Made by a program: the position numbers and the translations under genes. From Cyanobacteriota bacterium (lineage in GTDB: Bacteria > Cyanobacteriota > Cyanobacteriia > Leptolyngbyales > Leptolyngbyaceae): a stretch of 7,702 nucleotides of DNA. The stretch covers positions 1 to 7,702 of the forward strand of contig JAIXVO010000345.1 in the NCBI GenBank assembly GCA_027482985.1, read 5' to 3'. Below, piece after piece: positions 1-6,520 of the stretch; the stretch's first letter is position 1, and every line of letters begins with the position of its first letter. The notes under the pieces were generated by a model, which worked only from the letters and a program-made list of their open reading frames with translations, did not search any database and was not told the origin of the DNA.

Positions 1-805
1 GCATTGATTCGGGATCAGAGCCTTCGACGAAAAAGGGCGTGTAGCCATAGCCTTCAAATAACGCTTTCAGTTCATCGTGACTCACCCGCGCCAGAATTGT
101 GGGGTTGTTAATTTTGTAGCCATTTAGGTGCAGAACGGGCAACACGGCTCCATCCCGAATCGGATTGATGAACTTGTTGGAGTGCCAGGAAGTCGCTAAG
201 GGTCCCGTTTCCGACTCGCCATCCCCCGGCATCGCCACCACAATCAAGTTCGGGTTATCGAAGGCGGCACCATAGGCGTGGGACAGACTATAGCCCAGTT
301 CGCCCCCTTCATGGATGGATCCGGGGGTTTCGGGGGTGCAATGGCTACCCACACCACCCGGGAAGGAGAACTGCTTGAAGAATTTCAGCATCCCTTCTTC
401 GTCTTCGCATTTATCGGGATAAACCTCAGAATAGGAGCCTTCCAGATAGCAAGGACCTAAGAAGCCAGGGGCACCATGTCCGGCACCGACGACAAACAAC
501 ATCTCCTGGTCAAATTTTTTGATCACCCGGTTCATGTGGGTGTAGAGAAAACTGATACCGGGACTGGAACCCCAATGCCCTAAAAGCCGCTGCTTGATGT
601 GATCGGGCTGGAGCGGTTCTTTGAGCAGGGGGTTACTCCGCAGATAAATCATGCCGACTGCGAGATAGTTTGCGGCTCGCCAGTAAGCATGCAGCTTCCG
701 CAACTCTTCAGGACTGAGGGGAGTGCCTTGAACGGTCGATCGCGCGGGGCCAAAAGTACTAATAGAGGCGATATCAGTGGTGAGTTTGGGAGGGGTTGCT
801 ACCAT
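1..805 (-). CDS. xfp: Phosphoketolase (xylulose-5-phosphate/fructose-6-phosphate), N-terminal part, cut by window edge
   Basis: This is a ThDP-dependent enzyme that cleaves xylulose 5-phosphate or fructose 6-phosphate with phosphate to give acetyl phosphate plus a triose or tetrose phosphate. It acts in the cytoplasm as a carbon shunt towards acetate or acetyl-CoA. The visible 268 residues start at ATG 805 with [10 protein letters not shown]. They contain GHWGSSPG (76-83), GAGHGAPG (107-114), [19 protein letters not shown] (154-172) and the ThDP/Mg motif GDGESETGP (194-202). Histidines 77, 110 and 155 line up, with one constant offset of 13, with the catalytic His64, His97 and His142 that I recall for the Bifidobacterium enzyme. 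The start is supported by GAGAG at 812-816, six bases upstream. The family is about 800 residues long, so roughly two thirds lies beyond base 1. An acetate kinase gene often follows in cyanobacteria but would be outside the window. No frameshift is seen. Family assignment is very secure. Confidence 0.96.
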   Translation of the reverse strand, partial: MVATPPKLTTDIASISTFGPARSTVQGTPLSPEELRKLHAYWRAANYLAVGMIYLRSNPLLKEPLQPDHIKQRLLGHWGSSPGISFLYTHMNRVIKKFDQEMLFVVGAGHGAPGFLGPCYLEGSYSEVYPDKCEDEEGMLKFFKQFSFPGGVGSHCTPETPGSIHEGGELGYSLSHAYGAAFDNPNLIVVAMPGDGESETGPLATSWHSNKFINPIRDGAVLPVLHLNGYKINNPTILARVSHDELKALFEGYGYTPFFVEGSDPESM

Positions 806-1346
806 AGGAATCTCTCAAAATTTGCTGAAGAATTTCAGACGGATTGAAGGTACGGTCAAGCTTTCCTCGAATTGAAGTAAAAGCCCTGGTTGCCCAATTG
901 CGGGATCAACGCTGGAAGAAGCAAGAAACTGCTCCATCCGATATCTCTGCTTACGCTACCCAGTCCTGTTGGAAATTGCAGATTTTGATAGAGTTTTTTT
1001 AACAAAGACCGCGAAAGGCTGCGAATAATTACTGGTCATGAGAGTTTTCCTGTGCCGCCATGCAGTTACCCCAACAGGACGAGTAAAGGCGAGATCGCCA
1101 GGTTGCTGGCATGAAGTAGCACAGATACTAGCAGCACCTGGAACGGCAGCAATGTAGCCTGGAGTACGCCAACGGCGGCAGCGATCGCCATTTCCTAAAG
1201 GGGGCTACCAAGGTCTGCCGCAGTTGCTTGCCTACGTTTGGGCTCTCTAGTGAACTGCGGCGGGATGAGTTACCAGGCGGAGTGTGGGCTTCTTGTCGGG
1301 GGCGGGCAAGATGCTCACCCCACGGTATGACTCCTGACGCTTGCCC
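806..1346. other. Gene-free stretch between xfp and xseB
   Basis: These 541 bases hold the leader and presumably the promoter of xfp (minus strand), with GAGAG at 812-816 as its ribosome-binding site. They also hold the 3' flank of xseB with a hairpin at 1284-1318, and one HIP1 octamer at 1181-1188. An AT-rich patch with seven T's lies at 994-1000. Two short plus-strand frames are open (829-1002 and 1038-1157) but have no convincing ribosome-binding site; they are discussed as findings. I see no RNA gene and no clear -10/-35 pair. Confidence 0.6.
1284..1318 (-). terminator. Hairpin just downstream of xseB, possible terminator or dispersed repeat
   Basis: Bases 1284-1295 (GTGGGCTTCTTG) and 1307-1318 (CAAGATGCTCAC) pair over 12 positions with one T/T mismatch and one G-U pair, around an 11-base G-rich loop. 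It lies 28 bases past the xseB stop in the direction of transcription, where a terminator would be expected. There is no T run after the stem, so intrinsic termination is not assured. The segment around GGGCAAGATGCTCACCCCAC resembles short hairpin repeats that I recall as scattered between genes in filamentous cyanobacteria. That resemblance is from memory. Confidence 0.4.
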
Positions 1347-1619
1347 TCAAAACTCCGGCTCATCACTCAACGTCTCAATCAACAGATCCATTTGTTGTTG
1401 CCGTTCAGCGAGAAAAGTTTCGCATTGACGCAAGCGATCAACGGCGGCGGCAAATTCATCAAATACTTCTGCCAGTTCTAATTGCCCCGATTCAATCCGG
1501 GCGATCGCGGTTTCGATTTGCTTCACGGTCGCTTCGTAGCTCCAATCGGGTTGAGCGGCGAGCGGCGAGGAGCCATCGACATCCGCCATTGTCATTGCGT
1601 CACGATCCATTGCATACAT
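1347..1619 (-). CDS. xseB: Exodeoxyribonuclease VII small subunit
   Basis: Small subunit of exonuclease VII, a cytoplasmic nuclease that degrades single-stranded DNA from both ends. Several XseB copies bind the coiled coil of XseA and are needed for activity. The 90-residue product matches the family length (about 70-90) and has its two-helix hairpin. Helix one, around residues 26-42, contains the family signature [18 protein letters not shown] (39-56), comparable to VTRLESGDLPLEEALNEF in E. coli. A second amphipathic helix runs through residues 58-85 and ends in an acidic tail. The N-terminal 20 residues are poorly conserved. In-frame ATG codons at 1619, 1610, 1595 and 1589 are all possible starts, and none has a strong ribosome-binding site. 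GGA eight bases before the 1610 ATG is the best. With the longest form the gene overlaps the xseA end by 20 bases; with the 1595 start there is no overlap. Translational coupling to xseA is likely either way. Confidence 0.9.
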   Translation of the reverse strand: MYAMDRDAMTMADVDGSSPLAAQPDWSYEATVKQIETAIARIESGQLELAEVFDEFAAAVDRLRQCETFLAERQQQMDLLIETLSDEPEF

Positions 1620-2838
1620 CCACGACTGTTACGTTTAACTGGCCTTGCCCTAATTGCACTGTTAGCTGATCCCCAGGAGCAATTTCACTGGCAACACGGG
1701 CGATCGTGCCATTCTCCTGGCGCACCACCGCATATCCCCGTTTTAACACTGCTTCTGGATCCAGGCTGGCTAATTTTTGTTGGAGCAGTTGACAATGTTG
1801 CGATGCCTGTTGCAGTTGACTGCCGCTACGCTGCAAGAGTTGTTGTCGTTGCCATTGCAACAGCTGGACTTCATGCTGTAACCGCTGATCTAACTTGAGT
1901 TGAATCAAGCGCGTTTGCAACCGCTGAAAGCGATCGCGGGTCACTTCCAGCCGATATTGCATGGCCTCATGCAGCGCCAACATCCGTTCCCGATGCTCAG
2001 TATAGAGATCCGCCAGATTCGGCACCGCTTGTTCGGCGGCGGCTGTGGGCGTATGGGCACACACATCAGCAGCTAAATCAGCGAGCGATTCATCCCGCTG
2101 GTGACCAATCCCAGCAATCACGGGGATCGGACATTCGGCGATCGCCCGTACCACACGCTCGTCATTAAAGCAGGCCATATCTTCCACAGCGCCGCCGCCC
2201 CGTGATAGAATTAGTACATCTGCTCTGCCATCTCGCAAGATGCGCTGAATGGCTTTGACGATGGAACCAGGAGCCTGGTCTCCTTGCACGAGGGCTGGCG
2301 AGAATAACACTTGCAAGCCGGGATAGCGTCGCCGCAAGGTACGTTGAATGTCGCCCCAGGCAGCGGCTTGGGGTGAGGTGACCACCGCAACGGTGTTGGG
2401 ATGACTGGGCAACGGTCGTTTCCGCAGCGGATCAAACAGTCCTTCGGCTTCCAACCGATGGCGGAGTTGCCGATAACGCAGGGCGCGGAGCCCTTCTCCG
2501 GCGGGTAAAACCTGCCACACAATCAACTGGTATTGCCCCCGTTGAGGATGGAGATGGATGCGTCCCAGGATGATCAGTTGCTCTCCCTGAGCGGGTAATG
2601 TAGCCAGTCGGTCAATCTGGCTATTCCACACCACGCAGCTAATGGCGGCCTTTTCATCCGGGTCTTGCAAGGTAAAAAACAGACCGCTGCGGTAGCGGGT
2701 GGCGCTGGAAACTTCGCCAGTCACCCAAATCTGCCGCAAATGGTCATCTTGTTCTAGGAGCAATTGAATGTAGGCGGTCAGTCCAGCCACGGATAGCGCT
2801 GTTTCGGGTGCCAACAGATCGGGAAGAAAGGAGGTCAT
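1600..2838 (-). CDS. xseA: Exodeoxyribonuclease VII large subunit
   Basis: Catalytic subunit of exonuclease VII, which trims single-stranded DNA into short oligonucleotides in repair and recombination. The 412-residue protein has an N-terminal OB-fold DNA-binding domain (about 15-115, with VTGEVS and the GLFFTL strand). A catalytic domain follows, with [11 protein letters not shown] (155-164 region), [16 protein letters not shown] (212-227) and [12 protein letters not shown] (244-255). Then come a long Gln/Leu-rich coiled coil (about 278-358) and the C-terminal RGYAVV element. Asp163, Arg213, His246 and Asp249 correspond to the four residues I recall as essential in E. coli XseA (D155, R205, H238, D241), so the enzyme should be active. 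I chose ATG 2838, giving MTSFLPDLL, where family homology begins. The frame stays open upstream to a GTG at 3054, but those 72 residues look like intergenic DNA, contain two HIP1 sites and lack homology. The GTG directly before ATG 2838 is an alternative start. The gene heads a probable xseA-xseB operon. Confidence 0.95.
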   Translation of the reverse strand: MTSFLPDLLAPETALSVAGLTAYIQLLLEQDDHLRQIWVTGEVSSATRYRSGLFFTLQDPDEKAAISCVVWNSQIDRLATLPAQGEQLIILGRIHLHPQRGQYQLIVWQVLPAGEGLRALRYRQLRHRLEAEGLFDPLRKRPLPSHPNTVAVVTSPQAAAWGDIQRTLRRRYPGLQVLFSPALVQGDQAPGSIVKAIQRILRDGRADVLILSRGGGAVEDMACFNDERVVRAIAECPIPVIAGIGHQRDESLADLAADVCAHTPTAAAEQAVPNLADLYTEHRERMLALHEAMQYRLEVTRDRFQRLQTRLIQLKLDQRLQHEVQLLQWQRQQLLQRSGSQLQQASQHCQLLQQKLASLDPEAVLKRGYAVVRQENGTIARVASEIAPGDQLTVQLGQGQLNVTVVDVCNGS

Positions 2839-3135
2839 CACGCAACTCTGCACAATTAACAAAAATGGGCGATCGCCTTTTGCCCTTGAATCTCTCCAGA
2901 CTGATGAATCTGAATGCAAAGAATCGTTGCTGGCGATCGCAGCTGTTTCTACATTAACGACGCTACTCCGGATTTGACTGTGAGCCACACTGCAATCTCT
3001 CAAAGATGTCTTCGGTTCCGGCCAAACTTCCCTTGCGATCGTGACCCCATGCACTAGAATTCGTCTAACGACTGCTGGCTCATGGCTGAATTTGCTCCAT
3101 AACTTTTCTATCCAAATGTTTGCGTTGAGGCGCTG
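2839..3135. promoter_or_regulatory. Divergent control region between xseA and recA
   Basis: These 297 bases separate two divergent DNA-repair genes and must hold both promoters. HIP1 octamers lie at 2869-2876 (within the 10-base palindrome GGCGATCGCC) and at 2933-2940. I found no match to the RGTAC-N3-DGTWC pattern described for cyanobacterial LexA, so LexA control of recA is not supported here. No convincing -10/-35 pair stands out. The region is open in the xseA frame but is better read as non-coding. Confidence 0.6.
3127..3130 (+). promoter_or_regulatory. recA ribosome-binding site
   Basis: GAGG lies five bases before ATG 3136 in TTGAGGCGCTGATG. It is one of the better Shine-Dalgarno matches in the window and fixes the recA start. 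Confidence 0.7.
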
Positions 3136-4242
3136 ATGGCTAAATCTTCTTCGAACTCCAATTCTTCTGCAACCGACAATTCTAGCGAAAAGAAAAAGGC
3201 TCTAAACCTGGTCGTCACGCAAATCGAGCGTAACTTTGGCAAGGGGAGCATTATGCGGCTGGGGGATGCCACCCGGATGAAGGTCGAAACTATCCCCACG
3301 GGTGCCCTCACCCTGGATTTGGCACTGGGGGGCGGGTTGCCCAAAGGTCGCGTGATTGAAATCTATGGCCCAGAAAGCTCCGGGAAAACCACTTTAGCGC
3401 TGCATGCGGTCGCCGAAGTCCAGAGAGCAGGCGGGATCGCGGCCTTTGTCGATGCGGAACACGCCCTCGACCCTAACTATGCCGGGGCTTTGGGCGTAGA
3501 TATTGATAACTTACTCGTCTCGCAACCCGATACAGGCGAAGCGGGGTTGGAAATTGTGGATCAACTGGTGCGATCGAACGCCGTCGATATTATTGTGGTG
3601 GACTCGGTGGCGGCTCTTGTCCCCCGCGCCGAAATTGAAGGAGAAATGGGGGATGCCCATGTCGGCTTGCAAGCGCGGTTGATGAGTCAGGCGTTACGCA
3701 AGATCGCGGGCAACATGGGTAAATCCGGTTGTACGGTGATCTTCCTGAACCAATTGCGCCAGAAGATTGGTGTCACCTATGGCAACCCGGAAACCACGAC
3801 TGGCGGGCAGGCACTCAAGTTCTATGCGTCGGTGCGGCTGGACATTCGGCGGATTCAAACCTTGAAAAAAGGCACCGAGGAATATGGCAATCGCGCCAAG
3901 GTGAAGGTCGCTAAAAACAAAGTTGCGCCGCCGTTCCGGATTGCTGAATTTGACATCATTTTTGGCAAGGGGATTTCTACCTTGGGATGCCTGGTGGATC
4001 TGGCGGAAGAAACGGGAGTGATTGTCCGCAAAGGTGCCTGGTACAGCTACAACGGGGACAATATTGCTCAGGGACGAGATAACGCGATCAAATATCTCGA
4101 AGAACGCCCAGAGTTAGGCCAAAAAGTTGATGGGGAAGTGCGCCAAAAGTTAGAGATGGGCGCTGTTGTCTCCGCTAATTCGGTCGGCCATACCGACGCG
4201 GATGAGGATGACGATGAGGATTACGCCGAAGAGGAAGAATAA
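3136..4242 (+). CDS. recA: Recombinase RecA
   Basis: ATP-dependent strand-exchange protein that forms filaments on single-stranded DNA, drives homologous recombination and triggers LexA self-cleavage where an SOS system exists. The 368 residues match the family length. Visible motifs are Walker [10 protein letters not shown] (78-86), the catalytic Glu108 in [10 protein letters not shown] (104-113) and Walker [11 protein letters not shown] (152-161). Loop L1 is EIEGEMGD (166-173). The L2 region [22 protein letters not shown] (203-224) keeps the conserved Gln206. The C-terminal domain keeps KGAWYSY (299-305). The N-terminus has a Ser/Asn-rich extension of about 18 residues before the first conserved helix. 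The C-terminus ends in a strongly acidic tail (353-368: all Asp/Glu apart from His, Thr, Ala and Tyr), the kind of tail that restrains DNA binding in E. coli RecA. No inteins or frameshifts. It is transcribed away from xseA and ends in a large hairpin. Very secure. Confidence 0.99.
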   Translation: MAKSSSNSNSSATDNSSEKKKALNLVVTQIERNFGKGSIMRLGDATRMKVETIPTGALTLDLALGGGLPKGRVIEIYGPESSGKTTLALHAVAEVQRAGGIAAFVDAEHALDPNYAGALGVDIDNLLVSQPDTGEAGLEIVDQLVRSNAVDIIVVDSVAALVPRAEIEGEMGDAHVGLQARLMSQALRKIAGNMGKSGCTVIFLNQLRQKIGVTYGNPETTTGGQALKFYASVRLDIRRIQTLKKGTEEYGNRAKVKVAKNKVAPPFRIAEFDIIFGKGISTLGCLVDLAEETGVIVRKGAWYSYNGDNIAQGRDNAIKYLEERPELGQKVDGEVRQKLEMGAVVSANSVGHTDADEDDDEDYAEEEE

Positions 4243-4248
4243 ACTCCA

Positions 4249-4321
4249 GAACGGCTGTAGGAACCGTGGTCAAGCGTTAGTCTGATAACTGCTGACGCTT
4301 GCCTCTGTTCCGCAGCCGTTC
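4249..4321. terminator. Two-tier hairpin between convergent recA and FHA gene, probable bidirectional terminator
   Basis: The outer arms GAACGGCTG (4249-4257) plus GGAAC (4260-4264) pair with GTTCC (4307-4311) plus CAGCCGTTC (4313-4321), giving 14 pairs interrupted only by TA against G. Inside it, CAAGCGTTAG (4271-4280) pairs with CTGACGCTTG (4292-4301) with one G-U pair and an 11-base loop. It begins six bases after the recA stop and lies 21 bases beyond the FHA gene stop, so it could end both convergent transcripts. No T run follows on either strand, so it is not a textbook intrinsic terminator and may act as a 3'-end stabiliser instead. Confidence 0.6.
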
Positions 4322-4342
4322 AAAGCGTTAGGTCTGGACTGG

Positions 4343-5119
4343 TTAACGATTTAAGAAGCGATCAAGAATATCCGACTTTTGCGCGGTACTCAAATCAGGT
4401 GGGTTGCTTTCGATGATGGGCAGGGATTCTACTGAAGGTTGCGGAAATAGCGATGTGTCTTTCTCGCTAGTCGAGAGATCCTCTCCGTTCTCAGCGGCAG
4501 GTAGGAGATCTGCCTCAATCGAGTGAACAGGGCTTTGCGTATTCTTCTCGATCGCCTCGACATCGCCATTTTCTAACAACTCGGAGGGCACTACAGCTAA
4601 CCGCTGTACACCAGTGTGGAGAAAGAAGATGAAGGATAAACTGCCTAACCGAATGCGATCGCCCTCTTTCAATAAGGTGGGATACCGCACTGCTTCCCCG
4701 TTTAAGAAGGTGCCATTTGTACTTTCCAGATCACTCAGGAAAAATCCTCGTTGCGGCACGTAGCGAATCATGGCATGACGGCGAGACAGGCGTTTATCGG
4801 GCACCGGTAACCCAATTTTGCGATCGCGCCCAATCACCCAGCAGTGTTGGGGCTGAAATAACTTTTGGGTATGTCCAAGGAGATTGGTCACGAGGTAACC
4901 CTGATCAGCATCTTCACCAGCTAGAATGTACTGCCAAACGCCTTTAATTTGAGCGCGATCGGTATTTTCTAAATCTAGAATCTCGTTGAGCAACTCCCGA
5001 TGGTGCTCGTATAGTTTCAGGAACACCTGGTATAAACCCAGACGTTGCTCTAGGTCGGATGCGTTTTCGGCGACTACAGGATCGGGAGATGAGTCAGCCA
5101 GGAAATTTGAATTAACCAT
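4343..5119 (-). CDS. FHA-domain protein (phosphothreonine-binding), cyanobacterial type
   Basis: A soluble protein with one forkhead-associated domain, which binds phosphothreonine peptides and so probably acts as an adaptor in Ser/Thr-kinase signalling. Its partner is unknown. Numbered from ATG 5119 (258 residues), the FHA domain spans about 80-170. It shows VIGRD (95-99), SRRHA (112-116) and STNGTFLNG (133-141), which are the Arg, Ser, His and Asn that form the phosphopeptide pocket. Ahead of it is a helical N-terminal region of about 60 residues (YQVFLKLYEHHRELLNEIL). After it comes a roughly 90-residue acidic, Ser/Glu/Pro-rich tail, probably disordered, ending in the helix DILDRFLNR. No membrane segment or signal peptide is seen. 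The frame also extends upstream to a TTG at 5161 (14 more residues) whose GAGAG abuts the start codon, so I prefer the ATG although its ribosome-binding site is weak. The gene is convergent with recA and downstream of the Rrf2 gene after a 289-base gap, so probably has its own promoter. Confidence 0.85.
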   Translation of the reverse strand: MVNSNFLADSSPDPVVAENASDLEQRLGLYQVFLKLYEHHRELLNEILDLENTDRAQIKGVWQYILAGEDADQGYLVTNLLGHTQKLFQPQHCWVIGRDRKIGLPVPDKRLSRRHAMIRYVPQRGFFLSDLESTNGTFLNGEAVRYPTLLKEGDRIRLGSLSFIFFLHTGVQRLAVVPSELLENGDVEAIEKNTQSPVHSIEADLLPAAENGEDLSTSEKDTSLFPQPSVESLPIIESNPPDLSTAQKSDILDRFLNR

Positions 5120-5408
5120 ACCTTGGGTTTCACGTGTCTGAATAACGTTGAGTAACGACAACTCTCAATCTACTGACGATAACGAGCGGCAAAACTGTAC
5201 CCCTCCCGGAAAGTGTGCCCCAAATCAGATTCCAAGCAGCCAAATGGCGAGGTCAGCCTGAACCCTATTGCCGCCAATCCGTGCTTATCAAAGTAATCCC
5301 AGATGAGCTGAGGAAATAACCGCAGAATCACGGTTTTCGTTACCAACAAAAGTTGTTGTTAGCTTGCGTTCACCGCTCTCCTTATCCTCGATATATTCTC
5401 AATATCAG
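5120..5408. other. Spacer upstream of FHA gene and downstream of Rrf2 gene
   Basis: These 289 bases must carry the FHA-gene promoter. Small inverted repeats are present: AACCG/CGGTT (5318-5322 with 5331-5335), CAACAA/TTGTTG flanking AAG just after that, and GATAT/ATATC just past the Rrf2 stop. All are short and weak, and any could be part of the Rrf2 3' end. No reading frame with support and no RNA gene is seen. Confidence 0.5.
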
Positions 5409-5852
5409 TTAAACCACAAAGCTGGAGGCTTGTCCCTGAGCAGCTTGCCAACTGCGAGCATCGAAGTAGAGGTCTTCGAGTGAAATGCTGTAGAGGGCAT
5501 CTTTTAATTTTTGATGCAGGCGATTCCAAATGGTGAACGTTACCCAATCTTCCGCCTGCGAGTCGTCTGCTGTATGACGCGGCAGGGGATCGATCGCCTC
5601 ACCCACTGCTTCCAAAATTTGCCCTAGAGAAATTTCGGCAGGCGGACGGGCGAGTCGATAGCCCCCCTGCGCTCCGCGAATCGATTCGACCAGACCTGCC
5701 CGTCGCATTTCAATTAGTAACTTCTCCAAATAGGGCGCAGGGAGTTCCTGACGGTGCGCGATCGCCTTGACTGAAGCCGCTCTGCGTTTGGGTTGCAGAC
5801 TCAAATCCAGGAGCGCTTTAACGCTGTAATGACCGCGGGTGGTGAGCTTCAT
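5409..5852 (-). CDS. Rrf2-family transcriptional regulator lacking Fe-S cysteines
   Basis: A winged-helix DNA-binding regulator of the Rrf2/IscR family, acting as a dimer. The 147 residues start MKLTTRGHYSVKALLDLSL, the classic family opening (compare MRLTSKGRYAV in IscR). The recognition helix region is around LPAPYLEKLLIEMRRAGLV (37-55) and the wing is SIRGAQGGYRLARP (57-70). The dimerisation helix spans about 101-122, followed by ISLEDLY (123-129). In IscR three cysteines between the wing and this helix hold a [2Fe-2S] cluster. Here the equivalent stretch (about 85-105) has none, and the whole protein contains no cysteine. It therefore cannot bind a cluster by the IscR scheme and may respond to another signal or act as a CymR-like regulator. 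The start at ATG 5852 fits the family; the ribosome-binding site is weak. It is divergent from the gene at 6013, with palindromes between them that could be its own operator. Confidence 0.9.
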   Translation of the reverse strand: MKLTTRGHYSVKALLDLSLQPKRRAASVKAIAHRQELPAPYLEKLLIEMRRAGLVESIRGAQGGYRLARPPAEISLGQILEAVGEAIDPLPRHTADDSQAEDWVTFTIWNRLHQKLKDALYSISLEDLYFDARSWQAAQGQASSFVV

Positions 5853-5890
5853 TCGTTAAGAGATGTAACAGATTGATGAGAAAAATAACT

Positions 5891-5918
5891 GTAAACGAGA
5901 AGTTTTACTAAGTTTAGT
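5891..5918. promoter_or_regulatory. Overlapping inverted repeats in Rrf2/hypothetical gene divergent region, candidate operator
   Basis: ACTAA (5907-5911), GT, TTAGT (5914-5918) is a perfect 12-base dyad, and GTAAA (5891-5895) pairs with TTTAC (5904-5908) across eight bases. Both lie 39-66 bases upstream of the Rrf2 start and 95-122 bases before the divergent gene, in AT-rich DNA. Rrf2 regulators often bind AT-rich dyads near their own promoter, so this is a reasonable but untested operator candidate. Confidence 0.3.
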
Positions 5919-5947
5919 TGTGCTTTACCCAGCAATATTGAATACTT

Positions 5948-6016
5948 ATGTCTAAATTTGAGCTGATGCCTGAATCTTCAGACTCTACTGCCGTCTATTC
6001 TACTCAGACACTATGA
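5948..6016 (+). CDS. Possible 22-codon leader ORF overlapping the next gene by ATGA
   Basis: ATG 5948 opens a 22-codon frame that starts MSKFELMPESS and stops at TGA 6014-6016. The stop overlaps the ATG of the following gene at 6013 in the arrangement ATGA, which is typical of translationally coupled genes. The peptide is Ser/Thr-rich with no recognised motif. There is no clear Shine-Dalgarno sequence before it, nor before the next gene, so coupling would help explain how that gene is translated. It could also be chance in a spacer. Confidence 0.25.
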   Translation: MSKFELMPESSDSTAVYSTQTL

Positions 6017-6447
6017 TGTCACTGTTCCCGCTTGCTCCCCGGTATCGTTTAGATGATGAGTTACTCTGGCTAGAAGGGGTTGATCCCAGTCGCCATTATT
6101 GGTTGCGAGTGAATGGGGAAATGGCAATGACGGTGGTGATCCCCGGTTTGGCAGTGGCTTCAGCGGCAGAATTTAAAGCCGAGGTGTTGCGGTTCCGCGC
6201 CTTACAACCCGGTGAGGAGATGGCAATTCACCGAGCAGCGAGTCATTGCACCATCGTTTGTATTAGCCAAAATTGCTACGCGATCGCCACTGAAATTGCC
6301 GGCGCTCCGGTGTGGCATCTGTTTGATCAAGAAAGCCTGGAAAGTTTGCTGAGAACCAGCCACCCTGATTGGCAATGTGCGCCACAAGACATGGAATTAG
6401 GGCGACGGTTATTGATGCGCTCCTGGGTTACCTCCGTTGCGGCTTAA
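6013..6447 (+). CDS. Hypothetical protein, 144 aa
   Basis: I do not recognise this protein. The 144 residues begin MMSLFPLAPRYRLDDELLWLEG, with no signal peptide or membrane segment, and look like a compact soluble alpha/beta protein. Four cysteines are present: Cys79, Cys83 and Cys88 (in SHCTIVCISQNC) and Cys122. The first three, with nearby His73 and His78, are spaced loosely enough that a metal site is conceivable, but I see no known motif. Coding character is good: one uninterrupted frame, codon use like its neighbours, and a HIP1 site inside (6280-6287). The two adjacent ATG codons at 6013 and 6016 are alternative starts, and neither has a clear ribosome-binding site. It is divergent from the Rrf2 regulator, so may be under its control, and is convergent with the CTDH gene 50 bases away. 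Confidence 0.7.
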   Translation: MMSLFPLAPRYRLDDELLWLEGVDPSRHYWLRVNGEMAMTVVIPGLAVASAAEFKAEVLRFRALQPGEEMAIHRAASHCTIVCISQNCYAIATEIAGAPVWHLFDQESLESLLRTSHPDWQCAPQDMELGRRLLMRSWVTSVAA

Positions 6448-6491
6448 AATTCCTGGCTTACGTGGTGTGACTCGGTTAATGAATTAACTTG

Positions 6492-6520
6492 AAGCTGTTA
6501 TTCGACAGCTTTAGGTTTTT
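6492..6520 (+). terminator. Probable intrinsic terminator of the 144-aa hypothetical gene
   Basis: AAGCTGT (6492-6498) pairs perfectly with ACAGCTT (6505-6511) around a six-base loop, followed by TAGG and five T's (6516-6520). It lies 44 bases after the stop of the plus-strand gene and overlaps the 3' end of the convergent CTDH gene, whose stop codon (6498-6500) sits at the base of the loop. The stem is short and only moderately GC-rich. A second dyad, GTTAAT/ATTAAC (6475-6488), stands just before it. Confidence 0.4.

Noticed and set aside
1228..1428. 66-codon plus-strand frame overlapping the xseB 3' end
   Set aside because: It crosses the hairpin and runs antisense into xseB, with an unprotein-like composition and no ribosome-binding site.
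1482..1898. 138-codon plus-strand frame
   Set aside because: It lies opposite xseB and xseA, whose conserved motifs explain the sequence. It is a shadow frame.
2212..2225. AGTAC-ATC-TGCTC resembling a cyanobacterial LexA site
   Set aside because: It has one mismatch to the recalled consensus and lies deep inside xseA coding sequence, far from any start.
2211..2522. 103-codon minus-strand frame inside xseA
   Set aside because: Alternative frame of xseA, whose catalytic motifs occupy the same bases.
2839..3054. 72-residue N-terminal extension of XseA from a GTG start
   Set aside because: No resemblance to XseA, composition like spacer DNA with two HIP1 sites, and the family N-terminus begins at ATG 2838.
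1333..4303. Shared 12-mer CTGACGCTTGCC near 1334 and near 4292
   Set aside because: A shared 12-base word is expected about once or twice by chance in a window this size, and flanking bases do not match.
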